Positions 19,338-28,600 of a stretch of DNA of 64,000 nucleotides are shown piece by piece. Location: NCBI RefSeq assembly GCF_001424645.1, contig NZ_LMQR01000001.1, positions 2,042,149 through 2,106,148 on the forward strand. The letters are read 5' to 3'. The number at the start of each line of letters is the position of its first letter. Position 1 is the first letter of the stretch. The position numbers were made by a program, and so were the translations under genes. The notes beneath the pieces were generated by a model. It made no database searches and was not told where the DNA came from. It saw nothing but the letters and a program-made list of their open reading frames with translations. This DNA comes from Frigoribacterium sp. Leaf415. Its GTDB lineage: Bacteria > Actinomycetota > Actinomycetes > Actinomycetales > Microbacteriaceae.

Positions 19338-21220
19338 CGCGTGGCCTCCAGGGTCAGGTCGAGCAGGTCGTCGGTCGGTCCGGTCAGCGGGGCCGCCGCC
19401 GAGTGGGATGTACTTCCCTCTTCACCTGATCCGGTACGTACCGGATCAGGGGCGGCTGATCCGGTACGTACCGGATCGTCGCCGCTGGCAGAGCCGACGG
19501 ACACGGCGTCGGGGCAGCCGGCCGATCCGTCACGTACCGGATGAGGGCGGGCTGATCCGTTACGTACCGGATCAGCCCGGGAGGGGGATGCCGTCCGGGA
19601 CGCGTCGAGCGCCGCGGGTGCGGCCTCGTCGGCCGAGCCGGAGGTGGCGCGGGCCGGACGAGGCAGGGACGGGGGCGTTCCTCCGGCGAGATGCTCGAGC
19701 AGGCGGACGACCTGGCAGCTGTAGCCGAACTCGTTGTCGTACCAGACGTAGAGCACGACACAGCGGCCCGAGCCGTCGCCGCCTCCGTCCCCGTCGCCGT
19801 CGCTGCCCCCGTCCCCGTCGCCGTCGCCGCGCCCGTCCCCGGACACCACCGTCGCGAGCCCGTCCACGACGCCCGCGTGGCGCGAGCCGACGAAGTCCGT
19901 CGACGCGACCTCCGGCGACTCGACGTAGTCGATCTGCCGGCGCAGGGGCGAGTCGAGCGAGGCCCGACGCAGGTGTGCGTTGAGCTCGTCACGGTCGACG
20001 GGCGTCCTCAACCGCAGGTTCAGCACCGCGACCGAGACGTCCGCCGTGGGCACCCGGATCGCGCTGCCGGTCAGGCGCCCGGCGAGCTGCGGCAACGCCT
20101 GGGCCACGGCCTTCGCCGCACCTGTCTCGGTGAGCACCATGTTGAGCGAGGCCGACCGCCCCCGCCGGTCACCGGGGTGGAAGTTGTCCGTCAGGTTCTG
20201 GTCGTTCGTCACCGCGTGCACGGTCTCGATGTGTCCCGACTCGACGCCCCAGCGCTCGTCGAGCACGGCCAGCACCGGCGTGATGGCGTTCGTCGTGCAG
20301 GACGCCGCGGCGACCACGACGTCGTCACCCACCGCCTCGTGGTTCACGCCGAACACGACGTTCGGGATCGCGCCCTTCCCGGGGGCCGTGAGCAGCACGC
20401 GCGACGTGCCCCGCGCCTCCAGGTGTCGTCGCAGCGTCGGCTCGTCGCGCCACCGACCCGTGTTGTCGACGACGATCGCGTCGCGGATGCCGTACCCCTC
20501 GTAGTCGACCGTCGCGGGGTCGTCCGAGTAGATCACCTGGATCGTCGTGCCGTTCGCGACGATCGTATCGGTGGCCTCGTCGACGACGATCGTGCCCGCG
20601 AACGGTCCGTGGATCGAGTCGCGGCGCAGCAGGCTGGCCCGCTTGACGAGGTCGTCGGCCGAGCCCCGACGCACGACGACCGCCCGGAGCCGCGCACCGC
20701 CGCGCTCGCCGGCGTGCTCGATCAGCAGCCGCGCGACGAGCCGGCCGATGCGGCCGAAGCCGTAGAGCACGACGTCGCGGGGCGGGGGTCCGCCGTCGCC
20801 GCGGCGTCCGACCACCTCGGCGAGTTCGGCGTGCACGACGTCGACGAGCGACCGGGCGGGCTGCTCGTCGCGGGCGGCCCGGTGTCGGGCGCTCAGCCGG
20901 GCGAGGTCGATCGACGCCGGGCCGAGCTCGAGGCCGTCGAGCAGCTGCAGCACCATCAGGGTCTCGGCGGGATCGAGCACGTGGTCGTCGAGCTGGCGGG
21001 CGAAGCGGTGCAGCTTGAGCACGCCGACCGGCGACCGGTCGAGCAGGCTGCGTCCGTGGATCGACACGACCACGCCGTCCCGGCGCCACAGCCGACCGAT
21101 CACCGGGATCATCGCCTCGGCGAGCGCCACGCGCCCGGCCCACTCAGCCTGGCGGTCGTCGTACCGGGCGGTGGTGTCGCCGAGCGGCTCCGGGGCGGCG
21201 GTGGGGGTCGGTGCCATCAT
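19334..21220 (-). CDS. gap: Glyceraldehyde-3-phosphate dehydrogenase, long form
   Basis: A 628-residue NAD(P)-dependent dehydrogenase of the long actinobacterial class (usually about 480 residues), with an alpha-helical N-terminal extension before the Rossmann motif GFGRIGR (154-160). Catalytic Cys 308 lies in AAASCTTN, followed by [23 protein letters not shown] and WYDNEFGYS. Two oddities: a Gly/Asp-rich insertion ([18 protein letters not shown]) before the WYDNEFGYS strand, and a 100-residue C-terminal tail with DPVRTGSA repeats encoded by palindromic DNA. Co-transcription with pckG suggests a gluconeogenic role. ATG codons at 21220 and 21217 are equally possible starts. Confidence 0.88.
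19426..19575. repeat. Four 20-24-base palindromes inside the gap tail
   Basis: Copies at 19426-19449, 19456-19477, 19524-19543 and 19552-19575 share the core TCCGGTACGTACCGGA with small changes (TCCGTCACGTACCGGA, TCCGTTACGTACCGGA). The first is a perfect 24-base palindrome. They encode the repeated DPVR(T/N/D)GS of the Gap C-terminus and lie 90-240 bases upstream of the pckG start codon. Confidence 0.85.
19770..19842. repeat. Low-complexity GTCGCC/GTCCCC tract in gap
   Basis: An irregular hexanucleotide run that encodes a Gly/Asp-rich insertion of about 25 residues in the catalytic domain of the long-form dehydrogenase. Such a tract is likely to change length by slippage without a frameshift, because the unit is a multiple of three. 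Confidence 0.7.
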
Positions 21221-21297
21221 CTCTTCTCTCGTCGTCGAAAGGGGTGTTTCTCCACGATGGGCGCCCGCTCCCTTGATCTGCAGATGCCCGATGCGTA

Positions 21298-21326
21298 AAG
21301 ATCGGGTGTTCTTTCGCGATAGTCAA
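21298..21326 (-). promoter_or_regulatory. Possible promoter of gap-pckG
   Basis: The minus strand reads TTGACT (21326-21321), 17 bases, GATCTT (21303-21298). The -35 box is good and the -10 box weak. It lies in the 132-base divergent gap between gap and the RamB-like regulator, which otherwise shows no clear operator. Confidence 0.35.
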
Positions 21327-21352
21327 AGCAGACCGCCCGAGAGGGGTGCCCC

Positions 21353-22786
21353 GTGGTCGATGCCGACCCCCTGCTGCTCGGCCAGGCGGTGCGGCACGCC
21401 CGCACGGCCCGTGGCCTGACCCTCGACCAGCTCGCGGCACGGGTCGAGGTCAGCGCCAGCCAGCTCTCGCTGATCGAGACGGGCCGTCGCGAGGCCAAGG
21501 TCGGACTGGTCCGGGCCCTGGCGGCGGCCCTCGACGTACCCCTCGCCACCCTGCTCACGGCCGAACCGCCGAGCGAGCGAGCGGCCCTCGAGATCGAGCT
21601 GGCGCAGGCGCAGCGCGGGTCGCTGTACCGGTCGCTCGGCCTGCCCGACGTGAAGGCGAACAAGGGCATGAGCACGCCGGTGCTGCAGACGATCCTCGGG
21701 CTGCACCGCGAGCTCGCCCGTCGGCACAGCGAGGCCAGCGCCACCCCCGAGGAGGCGCGGCGGGCGAACACCGAGCTGCGGCTCTGGATGCGCGGGCGCG
21801 ACTCCCACCTGCCCTACGTCGAGGAGGCGGCGGCCGAGCTGCTCCGCACGGTGGGCCACACCTCGGGTGCCCTGTCGCACAGCAGCGTGAGTCGCATGGC
21901 CCGCAGCCTGGGGCTCGAGATCATGCACGTCTCCGACCTGCCGCACTCGGCCCGTTCGGTGATCGACCTGGCCAACGGGCGCATCTACCTGCCACCCGCC
22001 TCGATCCCGGGCGGTCACGGCCTGCGGGCGCTGGCCCTGCAGGCGATGGCGCACCGCCTGCTCGGCCACGAACGGCCCTCGACCTACGCCGAGTTCCTCG
22101 AGCAACGGCTCGAGATCAACTACTTCTCGTCGGCCTGCCTCATGCCGCTCGGTGCGGCGGTGGAGTCGCTGCAGAAGGCCAAGGCACAGCGCGACCTGTC
22201 GGTCGAGGACTTCCGCGACGGCTTCGGCGTCACCCACGAGGCGGCGGCGATGCGCATGAGCAACCTGCTGACGTCGCACCTCGGCATCCGCATGCACTTC
22301 CTGCGGGTGACGGGAGACGGCGCGATCGCCAAGGCGGCAGAGAACGACGGGCTGCCCCTGCCGACCGACGTCACCGGGGCCGTCGAGGGGCAGCTGGTCT
22401 GCCGTCACTGGGCCGCGCGCACGGCCTTCGCCCGGACGAACCGCACCACCGAGCACTACCAGTACGACGACACCCCGGCCGGCACCTTCTGGTCGGCGTC
22501 GCAGACCGGCACGACCGAGCACGACGAGTTCTCGATCACGGTGGGCGTCCCGTTCGCCGACGCGAAGTGGTTCCGCGGACGCGACACCGAGCGTCGCGAG
22601 ACCTCGACCTGCCCCGACGAGTCGTGCTGCCGTCGCCCCCCTGCCGGACTCACGGCGAGGTGGCGCGACGCCGCCTGGCCGAGCGCCCGCCTGCACGCGC
22701 ACGTGCTGGCACCGTTGCCGTCCGGCACCTTCCCCGGCGTCGAGGACACCGAGGTCTACGAATTCCTCGACCGGCATGCCGGCTGA
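21353..22786 (+). CDS. RamB/ScfR-type transcriptional regulator
   Basis: A 477-residue regulator. The N-terminal XRE helix-turn-helix is VRHARTARGLTLDQLAARVEVSASQLSLIETGRRE (residues 12-47), followed by the IrrE-like/ScfR region with LEINYFSSACLMP and DGFGVTHEAAAMRM, and a C-terminal domain ending in a CPDESCCRRPP cysteine cluster. In Corynebacterium, RamB of this family represses acetate and glyoxylate-cycle genes. The position divergent from gap-pckG suggests that it controls gluconeogenesis here. The start is a GTG at 21353 after GAGAGGGG. A copy of the dispersed 11-mer (21750) encodes TPEEARRAN. The end overlaps the next gene by 11 bases. Confidence 0.87.
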   Translation: MVDADPLLLGQAVRHARTARGLTLDQLAARVEVSASQLSLIETGRREAKVGLVRALAAALDVPLATLLTAEPPSERAALEIELAQAQRGSLYRSLGLPDVKANKGMSTPVLQTILGLHRELARRHSEASATPEEARRANTELRLWMRGRDSHLPYVEEAAAELLRTVGHTSGALSHSSVSRMARSLGLEIMHVSDLPHSARSVIDLANGRIYLPPASIPGGHGLRALALQAMAHRLLGHERPSTYAEFLEQRLEINYFSSACLMPLGAAVESLQKAKAQRDLSVEDFRDGFGVTHEAAAMRMSNLLTSHLGIRMHFLRVTGDGAIAKAAENDGLPLPTDVTGAVEGQLVCRHWAARTAFARTNRTTEHYQYDDTPAGTFWSASQTGTTEHDEFSITVGVPFADAKWFRGRDTERRETSTCPDESCCRRPPAGLTARWRDAAWPSARLHAHVLAPLPSGTFPGVEDTEVYEFLDRHAG

Positions 22787-23228
22787 GACTCTCGCGCTGC
22801 TGCTCGGCCGATGGGCCGTCACGCGCGAGATCGACGACCACCGCACCGGCGAGCTCGCCCGGTTCGACGGGACGGCGACGATCGAGGAGGCGCGGGCGGG
22901 TTCCGACCTCGTGGCGACCTACGACGAGGTCGGCGAGCTGATCGTGGCCGACCGGCGGACGCCCGCCACCCGGCGGCTCGGCTACGCGGCCCGGGGTGAC
23001 GGGTCGCTCGACGTGCGCTTCGCCGACGGCCGCCACTTCGTCGACCTCGACCTGCGGTCCGGGGCCTGGGAGGCGCACCACCCGTGCGCCCCGGACAGCT
23101 ACCTGGTCGAGACCCGGGTGCTCTCGCCGGCGTCGTTCGAGGAGCGGTGGACGGTGCGCGGCCCGGCGAAGTCGTACGACGCGCTCACGACCTACGAGCG
23201 GCTGCCGACGCTTCCCGCCACGAAGTGA
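22776..23228 (+). CDS. DUF6314-family protein
   Basis: A 150-residue cytoplasmic protein with no signal peptide or membrane segment. It opens LLLGRWAVTREIDDHRTGELARFDGTATIE and continues with alternating short strands (GYAARGDGSLDVRFADGRHFVDLDLRSG, HPCAPDSYLVETRVLSPASFEERWTVRGPAKSY), consistent with a lipocalin-like beta-barrel. I assign it to DUF6314 from memory of the pattern; the function is unknown. The ATG at 22776 overlaps the RamB-like gene, so the two are probably co-expressed. The dispersed 11-mer at 22885 encodes IEEARAG. The stop codon lies inside the following hairpin. Confidence 0.7.
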   Translation: MPAETLALLLGRWAVTREIDDHRTGELARFDGTATIEEARAGSDLVATYDEVGELIVADRRTPATRRLGYAARGDGSLDVRFADGRHFVDLDLRSGAWEAHHPCAPDSYLVETRVLSPASFEERWTVRGPAKSYDALTTYERLPTLPATK

Positions 23229-23272
23229 ACAACCCGCCACACGTTTGCGTGGCGGGTTGTTCATTTCGTGGC
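23217..23272. terminator. 24-pair hairpin spanning the DUF6314 stop codon
   Basis: Arms 23217-23240 and 23249-23272 pair over 24 positions with a single mismatch and an 8-base loop (ACGTTTGC). It separates convergent genes and probably terminates both. The last codons and stop of the plus-strand gene are within the left arm. Confidence 0.75.
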
Positions 23273-23320
23273 GGGGTGGCGGGCCGGCGCGCGGGGTGGC
23301 GGGCCGGCGCGCGGGGTGGC
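23271..23320. repeat. 20-base direct repeat, 2.5 units
   Basis: The unit GCGGGGTGGCGGGCCGGCGC is present twice and then half again directly after the hairpin and before the glutaredoxin stop codon. Confidence 0.8.
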
Positions 23321-23345
23321 GCGGCGGCGGCGCGGCGACGCCCTA

Positions 23346-23594
23346 CTAGAGCTTGGCGGCGAGCTCGGCGTCGGTCGGCTCGACCAGGTGGCTGCCGTCT
23401 GGGAACACCACGACGGGGATCTGCGTGCGACCGCTGACGGCGTAGGCGCGGTCGGCACCGTCGGCGACGGCCTCGAGGTCGACGTAGTCGTAGGCCACGC
23501 CCTCGCGGTCGAGCAGCGCCTTCGAGCGGCGGCAGTCACGGCACCACTCGGCGCCGAACATCAGGATGCGGTCGGGGGCGGTGTCGGTGCTCAT
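23346..23594 (-). CDS. Glutaredoxin/mycoredoxin-like protein
   Basis: An 82-residue thioredoxin-fold protein. The redox motif is CRDC in MFGAEWCRDCRRSKALLD (residues 11-28), followed by VAYDYVDLEA, the cis-proline turn TQIPVVVFPDGSHLVEPT and a final helix. Length and layout match the short actinobacterial glutaredoxins that reduce mycothiol-mixed disulfides or act as NrdH-like donors. The acidic residue within the CxxC is shared with related WCGDCRR-type members. The ATG at 23594 gives the standard length; the open frame upstream is GC-rich noise. Confidence 0.83.
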   Translation of the reverse strand: MSTDTAPDRILMFGAEWCRDCRRSKALLDREGVAYDYVDLEAVADGADRAYAVSGRTQIPVVVFPDGSHLVEPTDAELAAKL

Positions 23595-23976
23595 GGCGAC
23601 CAGGGTACGCGCGGTGACGGGGCGTGGGCACGCCACCCGCGCCTCCTCGTCCTCGACGGGCCACGGCGAGCGCCCGCTCGCCCGCTCGCCCGCCCGCCCG
23701 CTCGCCCCCTCGCCCGCCCGCCCGCTCGCGGCGAGCGAACGACGTTCGGTTTCTCGTTCGGGGGCCTTGCGGGCCCCTGGGGGTGGTATGTCACACTGGA
23801 TGAGCGCCCTCGTCGTGGAGTGGCAATCCCCCAATCCACCCGCCAGCAGCATGGCCCGCGACGAGTGTGCTGCATCGTGCAGACCCGGGGCCGACCACGA
23901 GTCGGCCGCCGCTGTCCACGGTGCCCCCGACGAGATCATCGTCGTGCGCACGCGCCACGGGCCCGGAGGCAATTCC
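23595..23976. other. Long gap between glutaredoxin and MFS genes
   Basis: A 382-base region without a convincing gene. It holds an intergenic copy of the dispersed 11-mer (23637-23647, minus orientation), an irregular GCCCGCTC-rich repeat run at about 23670-23735, a short GGGGCC/GGCCCC hairpin at 23762-23778, and then the hairpin-rich leader of the MFS gene. The MFS frame stays open across it, so an N-terminally longer protein from an ATG at 23788 cannot be fully excluded. Confidence 0.5.
23809..23907 (+). ncRNA. Candidate structured leader of the MFS exporter gene
   Basis: The predicted transcript can fold into a three-way junction: closing stem 23809-23814/23860-23865, second stem 23815-23819/23835-23839 extended by 23821-23823/23831-23833, third stem GCCA-GCAGCA-TGGC at 23842-23855. 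Two further hairpins follow: CTGCA/TGCAG at 23870-23882 and a 7-pair stem at 23889-23907. I do not recognise a known riboswitch class. GC-rich DNA forms stems easily, so the assignment is tentative. Confidence 0.35.
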
Positions 23977-25377
23977 GTGACCGACACCCTTCAGCGCCCG
24001 CCCCAGACCTCGAGCACGCCCGCCGTGCGCACGCCCGCCGCCGCGCCTCCCCCGCGCTCGTCGAGCGGGCACCCGCGCGACACCCGCCCCACGCCCCAGC
24101 CGCACCGCTTGACCGCCTCGGGCGTCGTCGGCATCGCCGTGCTCGGCCTGGCGACGTTCTTCGCGATCACCACCGAGCTGAGCCCGGTCGGACTGCTCTC
24201 GACCATGAGCGGCGACCTCGGCGTGAGCGAGGCGCGCATGGGCGTCGTCATCACGGTCTACGCCGTGGCCGTCGCCGCGCTCGCCCTGCCGCTCACCTGG
24301 GCCACCGCACGCTTCCCCCGCAAGGCCGTGCTCGTCACGACCCTGGTCGGCTACACCGCGTCGAACCTGTTGGTCGCGCTCGCGCCGAGCTTCGGCGTGC
24401 TGCTGACCGGCCGCGTGGTCGGCGGCATCGCGCACGCTCTGTTCTTCTCGGTGGCGTCGGCATACGCGACGCGCATCGTGCCGCCACGCCTGGCCGGCCG
24501 CGCGATCGCGTTCGTCTACTCGGGCAGCTCGCTGGGCTTCGTCGTGGGCGTGCCGCTCGCCACGACGGTCGGCGACCAGCTCGGCTGGCGTCCCGCCGTG
24601 GGCGCGGTCGCCGTCGCCACCGCGGTGCTGGCCGTCGTGGCCGCGCTGTTCCTGCCGCACGTCCAAGGCGAGTCGTCGCCGCACGTCGGCTCGGTGCGGT
24701 CGTGGGCGCGCTCGGGACTCCTGGCCGTGGTCGTGGCCGACCTCATGCTCTTCGCCGGCCACTACGTCGTCTACACCTTCATCGGCCCGTACCTGACGGG
24801 AGCCGGCCTCGGCGAGGACCTCGTCGGCGGCGCCCTGCTCGTGCTCGGCGGCACGGGCGTGGTCGGCCTGCTCGCGGCCGGCGCGTTCGTCGACCGGGCC
24901 CCTCGCCAGACCCTGATCGTCGCCGTCGCGGTGATGATCGGCGCCCTCGCGGCCCTGCCGTTCGTGCACGGTTCGCTCGTCGGGACCTTCGTCGTCGCCG
25001 GCCTGTGGATGGCCGCCAACGGCACGACCGGCACCCTCTTCATGGCCGCCGCGATCCGCACGGGCGGGGTCAGCCCGGACATCGCGGGCGCACTGATCAA
25101 CGCGGGCTCGAACGTCGGCATCGCCGCCGGTGCCGCGATCGGCGGGCAGGTCTACGGGATGTCGGGCCTCGCCACGGTGCCGTTCGCGGCCGCGGCGATC
25201 GTCGCGATCAGCCTCGTCGTGATCGTCGCGGGCCGTCGCGGGTTCCCGCTGACCGGTCACGCCCAGGCGAACCTGTCGACCTCGTCGCTCGCGGTCATCA
25301 CCTCGTCGGTGGCGGTCGTCACGACGTCGATCCCGACCGTCGGCGAGGGCCGACGCGGGCGTCGCCCCCGCCGCTAG
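23977..25377 (+). CDS. MFS exporter (sugar efflux/drug resistance type)
   Basis: A 466-residue inner-membrane transporter with twelve predicted hydrophobic segments after a Pro-rich cytoplasmic start. The opening helix TASGVVGIAVLGLATFFAITTELSPVGLLSTMSGDLGVSEARMG and the later GRVVGGIAHALFFSVASAYATRIVPPRLAGRAI follow the SotB/AraJ-like proton-driven efflux family pattern, with NAGSNVGIAAGAAIGGQVY late in the sequence. The GTG at 23977 has GGAGG seven bases upstream and was preferred over the long upstream open frame. The substrate cannot be told from sequence. A hairpin-rich leader precedes it. Confidence 0.82.
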   Translation: MTDTLQRPPQTSSTPAVRTPAAAPPPRSSSGHPRDTRPTPQPHRLTASGVVGIAVLGLATFFAITTELSPVGLLSTMSGDLGVSEARMGVVITVYAVAVAALALPLTWATARFPRKAVLVTTLVGYTASNLLVALAPSFGVLLTGRVVGGIAHALFFSVASAYATRIVPPRLAGRAIAFVYSGSSLGFVVGVPLATTVGDQLGWRPAVGAVAVATAVLAVVAALFLPHVQGESSPHVGSVRSWARSGLLAVVVADLMLFAGHYVVYTFIGPYLTGAGLGEDLVGGALLVLGGTGVVGLLAAGAFVDRAPRQTLIVAVAVMIGALAALPFVHGSLVGTFVVAGLWMAANGTTGTLFMAAAIRTGGVSPDIAGALINAGSNVGIAAGAAIGGQVYGMSGLATVPFAAAAIVAISLVVIVAGRRGFPLTGHAQANLSTSSLAVITSSVAVVTTSIPTVGEGRRGRRPRR

Positions 25378-25383
25378 GACACC

Positions 25384-25394
25384 AGGAGGCGCGG
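25384..25394 (+). repeat. Copy of the dispersed AGGAGGCGCGG motif
   Basis: Intergenic copy seven bases after the MFS stop codon, in the 278-base gap before the surface-protein gene. It is not followed by a start codon at usable distance. Confidence 0.7.
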
Positions 25395-25493
25395 GTCGCG
25401 TCCTCGGCACCGCGACCCGCGCTCCATCCGCCCCCTTGTACCCCGATGTCCCCCACAAGGCGGACGAAATCACCCCTGCTCTGGGGACTCCAC

Positions 25494-25520
25494 TCGACAA
25501 ACAAGAAGCTTTATTGTCGA
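25494..25520. promoter_or_regulatory. 27-base dyad upstream of the surface-protein gene
   Basis: TCGACAA and TTGTCGA form exact outer arms of an interrupted palindrome in which 10 of 13 pairs match around AAGCTT. It is unusually AT-rich for this window and lies 136 bases before the start codon, within an otherwise unremarkable gap. A regulator binding site is the likeliest reading. Confidence 0.45.
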
Positions 25521-25655
25521 AACATCCACTTCCGTGGAGCCCCCGATCCCGTGGGGGCGACACGCGGGCGCCTGAACCCCCGCGTGTCGAGCAGGACCGA
25601 CGTCCGACCGGATCCGACCCGGCCGGACGCCCCCACCCGAGGACACCACCAGCCC

Positions 25656-28600
25656 ATGTCGCTTCTCCGCGCCTCCGTGCGCCCCCGTCGTCGCGCCCTC
25701 TCGTTCGCGGCCTTCGCCACCGCCTCCCTGCTGGCGGCCGTCGCCGTGACGCAGGCCGTCTCGCCGGCGCCGGCGCAGGCCGCCTCGGCACTTTCGTGCG
25801 ACCAGAACACCCTCTACGCCACGGGCGGCAACGGGCAGTTCGTCTCGATCGACGCCACGACCGGCACGGCGACGCCCGTCCTCGCGGGGGACAACCCCCT
25901 CGCCCCGGCGAACAACGCGCTCGGCATCAGCCGCAACGGCGTCGATGCCTACGCGATGCAGAACGGTGGCAGCACCCTCGCCCACTACTCGGTCGGCACG
26001 GGCAAGGTCACCACGGTGGCGAACATCGACTCGGCGCAGACCCTGATCCGAGGCGCGGTCAACCCCGCCACGGGCATCTACTACTACGGCAGCAACGGGG
26101 CCAACGCGGCCCTCGGCGCGTACGACCCCGCCGGCACCGGCACGAAGATCGGGCGCGTCGGCACCATCGGCGGCCTGATCGCCGACCGGAACGGCGACTT
26201 CGCGTTCAGCACCCGCGGCCTGCTCTTCGTCGTGACCGGCAACGAGGTGCGACGGGTCGACGAGACCACGATCCCCGCAGAGAAGGAGGCTGCCGGCGCT
26301 CCCGCCCTGGCGACCTCGCTCGTGGCGACCCTGCCCACCGGAACGAACAGCCCCGGCATCGCCTTCACCTCGGACGGCTACCTCTACGTCTCGAGCGGCC
26401 AATCGCTCATGAAGCTCGACCCGGCGTCGGGCAAGCAGGTCGGGCAGACGGTGGCGACCACGGCCGGCTTCGCCCTGACCGACCTCTCGAGCTGCAACTA
26501 CGCCAACACGTTGACCGGCGCAGCCGACGTGACGTCCCGTTGGAAGAGCGGCGACCAGTTCGCCCTCGCCGTCTCGGGCGGCGGCATCGACGAGACCAAC
26601 ACCGGCAACCGGGCGACCACGACCGGTGCGAAGACGGGCGTCCAGGACAAGGTCGCGGGCGCCGCCCTGACGATCCCCCAGCGCGAGTACACCGTGACGC
26701 AGTCCGCGGCGGGCACCACGCGCCTCGCGGACTACCGTACGAAGTGGTCCTGCGTGAACGTGAACAAGGACCTCGAAACCGACCCGAGCGCGGTCGTCGC
26801 CCACGGCGACGGCGACGTCGCCCGGTTCACGTTCCCGGCCGCGACCAGCGCCGACGGCACCGATGTCGTGTGCACCTTCGCCAACACCGTCGTGGCGATC
26901 TCGGCCGCAGCCTCCGACGACACCGGGACCACCGCCTCCGGAACCACCCTGACCGTCGACGCCCCCGGCGTCCTCGACAACGACGCCGGCACCGACCTGA
27001 CCGTCACGTCGAACACGCAGCCGGCGAACGGCCAGGCCATCGTCGCGGCCGACGGCTCGTACACCTACTCGCCCGCGAAGGGCTTCTCGGGCACGGACAC
27101 CTTCCGGTACACGACGACCGATGGAGGCGGTGGCACGTCGACCTCGACGGTCACGATCACCGTCACCCCGGCCGGCAGCGACGACGTCGCGACGGCTCGC
27201 GCCGGCCAGCCGCTCGTGGTCGACGCCGCCTCGGGCGTGCTGTCGAACGACTCGGGCAGCGGTCTGACCGCGACCGTCGCGACCGGACCCTCGCACGGCT
27301 CCCTCGTGCTCGGCCGGGACGGCTCGTTCCGGTACGTCCCGGCGGACGGCTTCTCGGGCACCGACACCTTCACCTACACGGCGACCGACACCGAAGGCCG
27401 GAGCACCACGAACACCGTGACGCTCACCGTGCTGCCCACCGCCGTCGACGACACGGCCACCGCGGTCGCAGGGACCCCGACGACCATCGCCGGCAGCGCC
27501 CTGACCGCGAACGACGACGGCATCGACACCAAGGTCACCGCCGTCGGGACGCCGGGCCACGGCACCGCGTCGGTCACCCCCGCGGGCGACGTGCTCTACA
27601 CACCGGCTGACGACTTCTCGGGCACCGACACCGTCGACTACACCGTCACCGACGGCAAGGGCGGCACCGACACCGGCACGGTGACCGTGACCGTCACGCC
27701 GCGCGCCTCGGCCGACACCGCCGACGCCGTCGCGGGCTCGCCCCTCGACGTGCCCGCCGGGCGTGGGTTGCTCAGCAACGACGGGGGCAGCGGCCCCCTC
27801 GAGGCCGCGCTCGCCACGGGCCCGACGAACGGCACCGTCGTCGTCAACCCCGACGGCTCGTACGTCTACACGCCGGCGAAGGGCTTCTCGGGCACCGACA
27901 CCTTCACCTACACGCTGACCGACGCGAACGGCGTGACGAGCACCGGGACCGTCACCGTCGCCGTCGCCCCGAAAGCCGTCGACGACACCGTCACCGTCCT
28001 CGCGGGTGGCACCGCGCACGTCGATGGTCTCGGCGTCCTCGGCAACGACCTCGGCACCGGCCTCAGCGCCGCGATCGTGACCGGCCCGCAGCACGGCACC
28101 GCGACCATCGCCCCGAGCGGCGAGTTCGACTACACGCCGACGCCCGGCTTCTCGGGCACCGACACGGTGACCTACCAGGTCACCGACGCCGCCGGCCGCA
28201 CCGCGACCGCGACCGTGACGATCACCGTGAAGCCCGTGGCCGTCGACGACCAGGTCACCACGCCGAACGGCACCACGGTGACCACGACCGCCTCGGCCGG
28301 ACTACTCGCCAACGACCTCGGCACCGGACTGCGCGTGACCGACCACGGCACCCCCGCGCACGGCACCGTGACCGTCGACGCCGACGGCACCTGGAGCTAC
28401 ACGCCGGACGCCGGCACCTCGGGCACCGACTCGTTCGAGTACCAGGTGACGGACGCCGCGGGGCAGACCGCGACGGCTCGCGCCTGGGTCGTCGTCGGCG
28501 ACCTGGCCATGGCCGACCAGGGCACGGCGACCGCCGGCCGCGACCTGACCGTGCCGGCGAAGGACGGCCTGCTCTCGAACGACCGCGGCACCGGCCTGAC

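Noticed and set aside
23809..23907. Assignment of the MFS leader to a named riboswitch class
   Set aside because: I could not find the conserved core bases of the guanidine, fluoride, ZTP, manganese or SAM classes.
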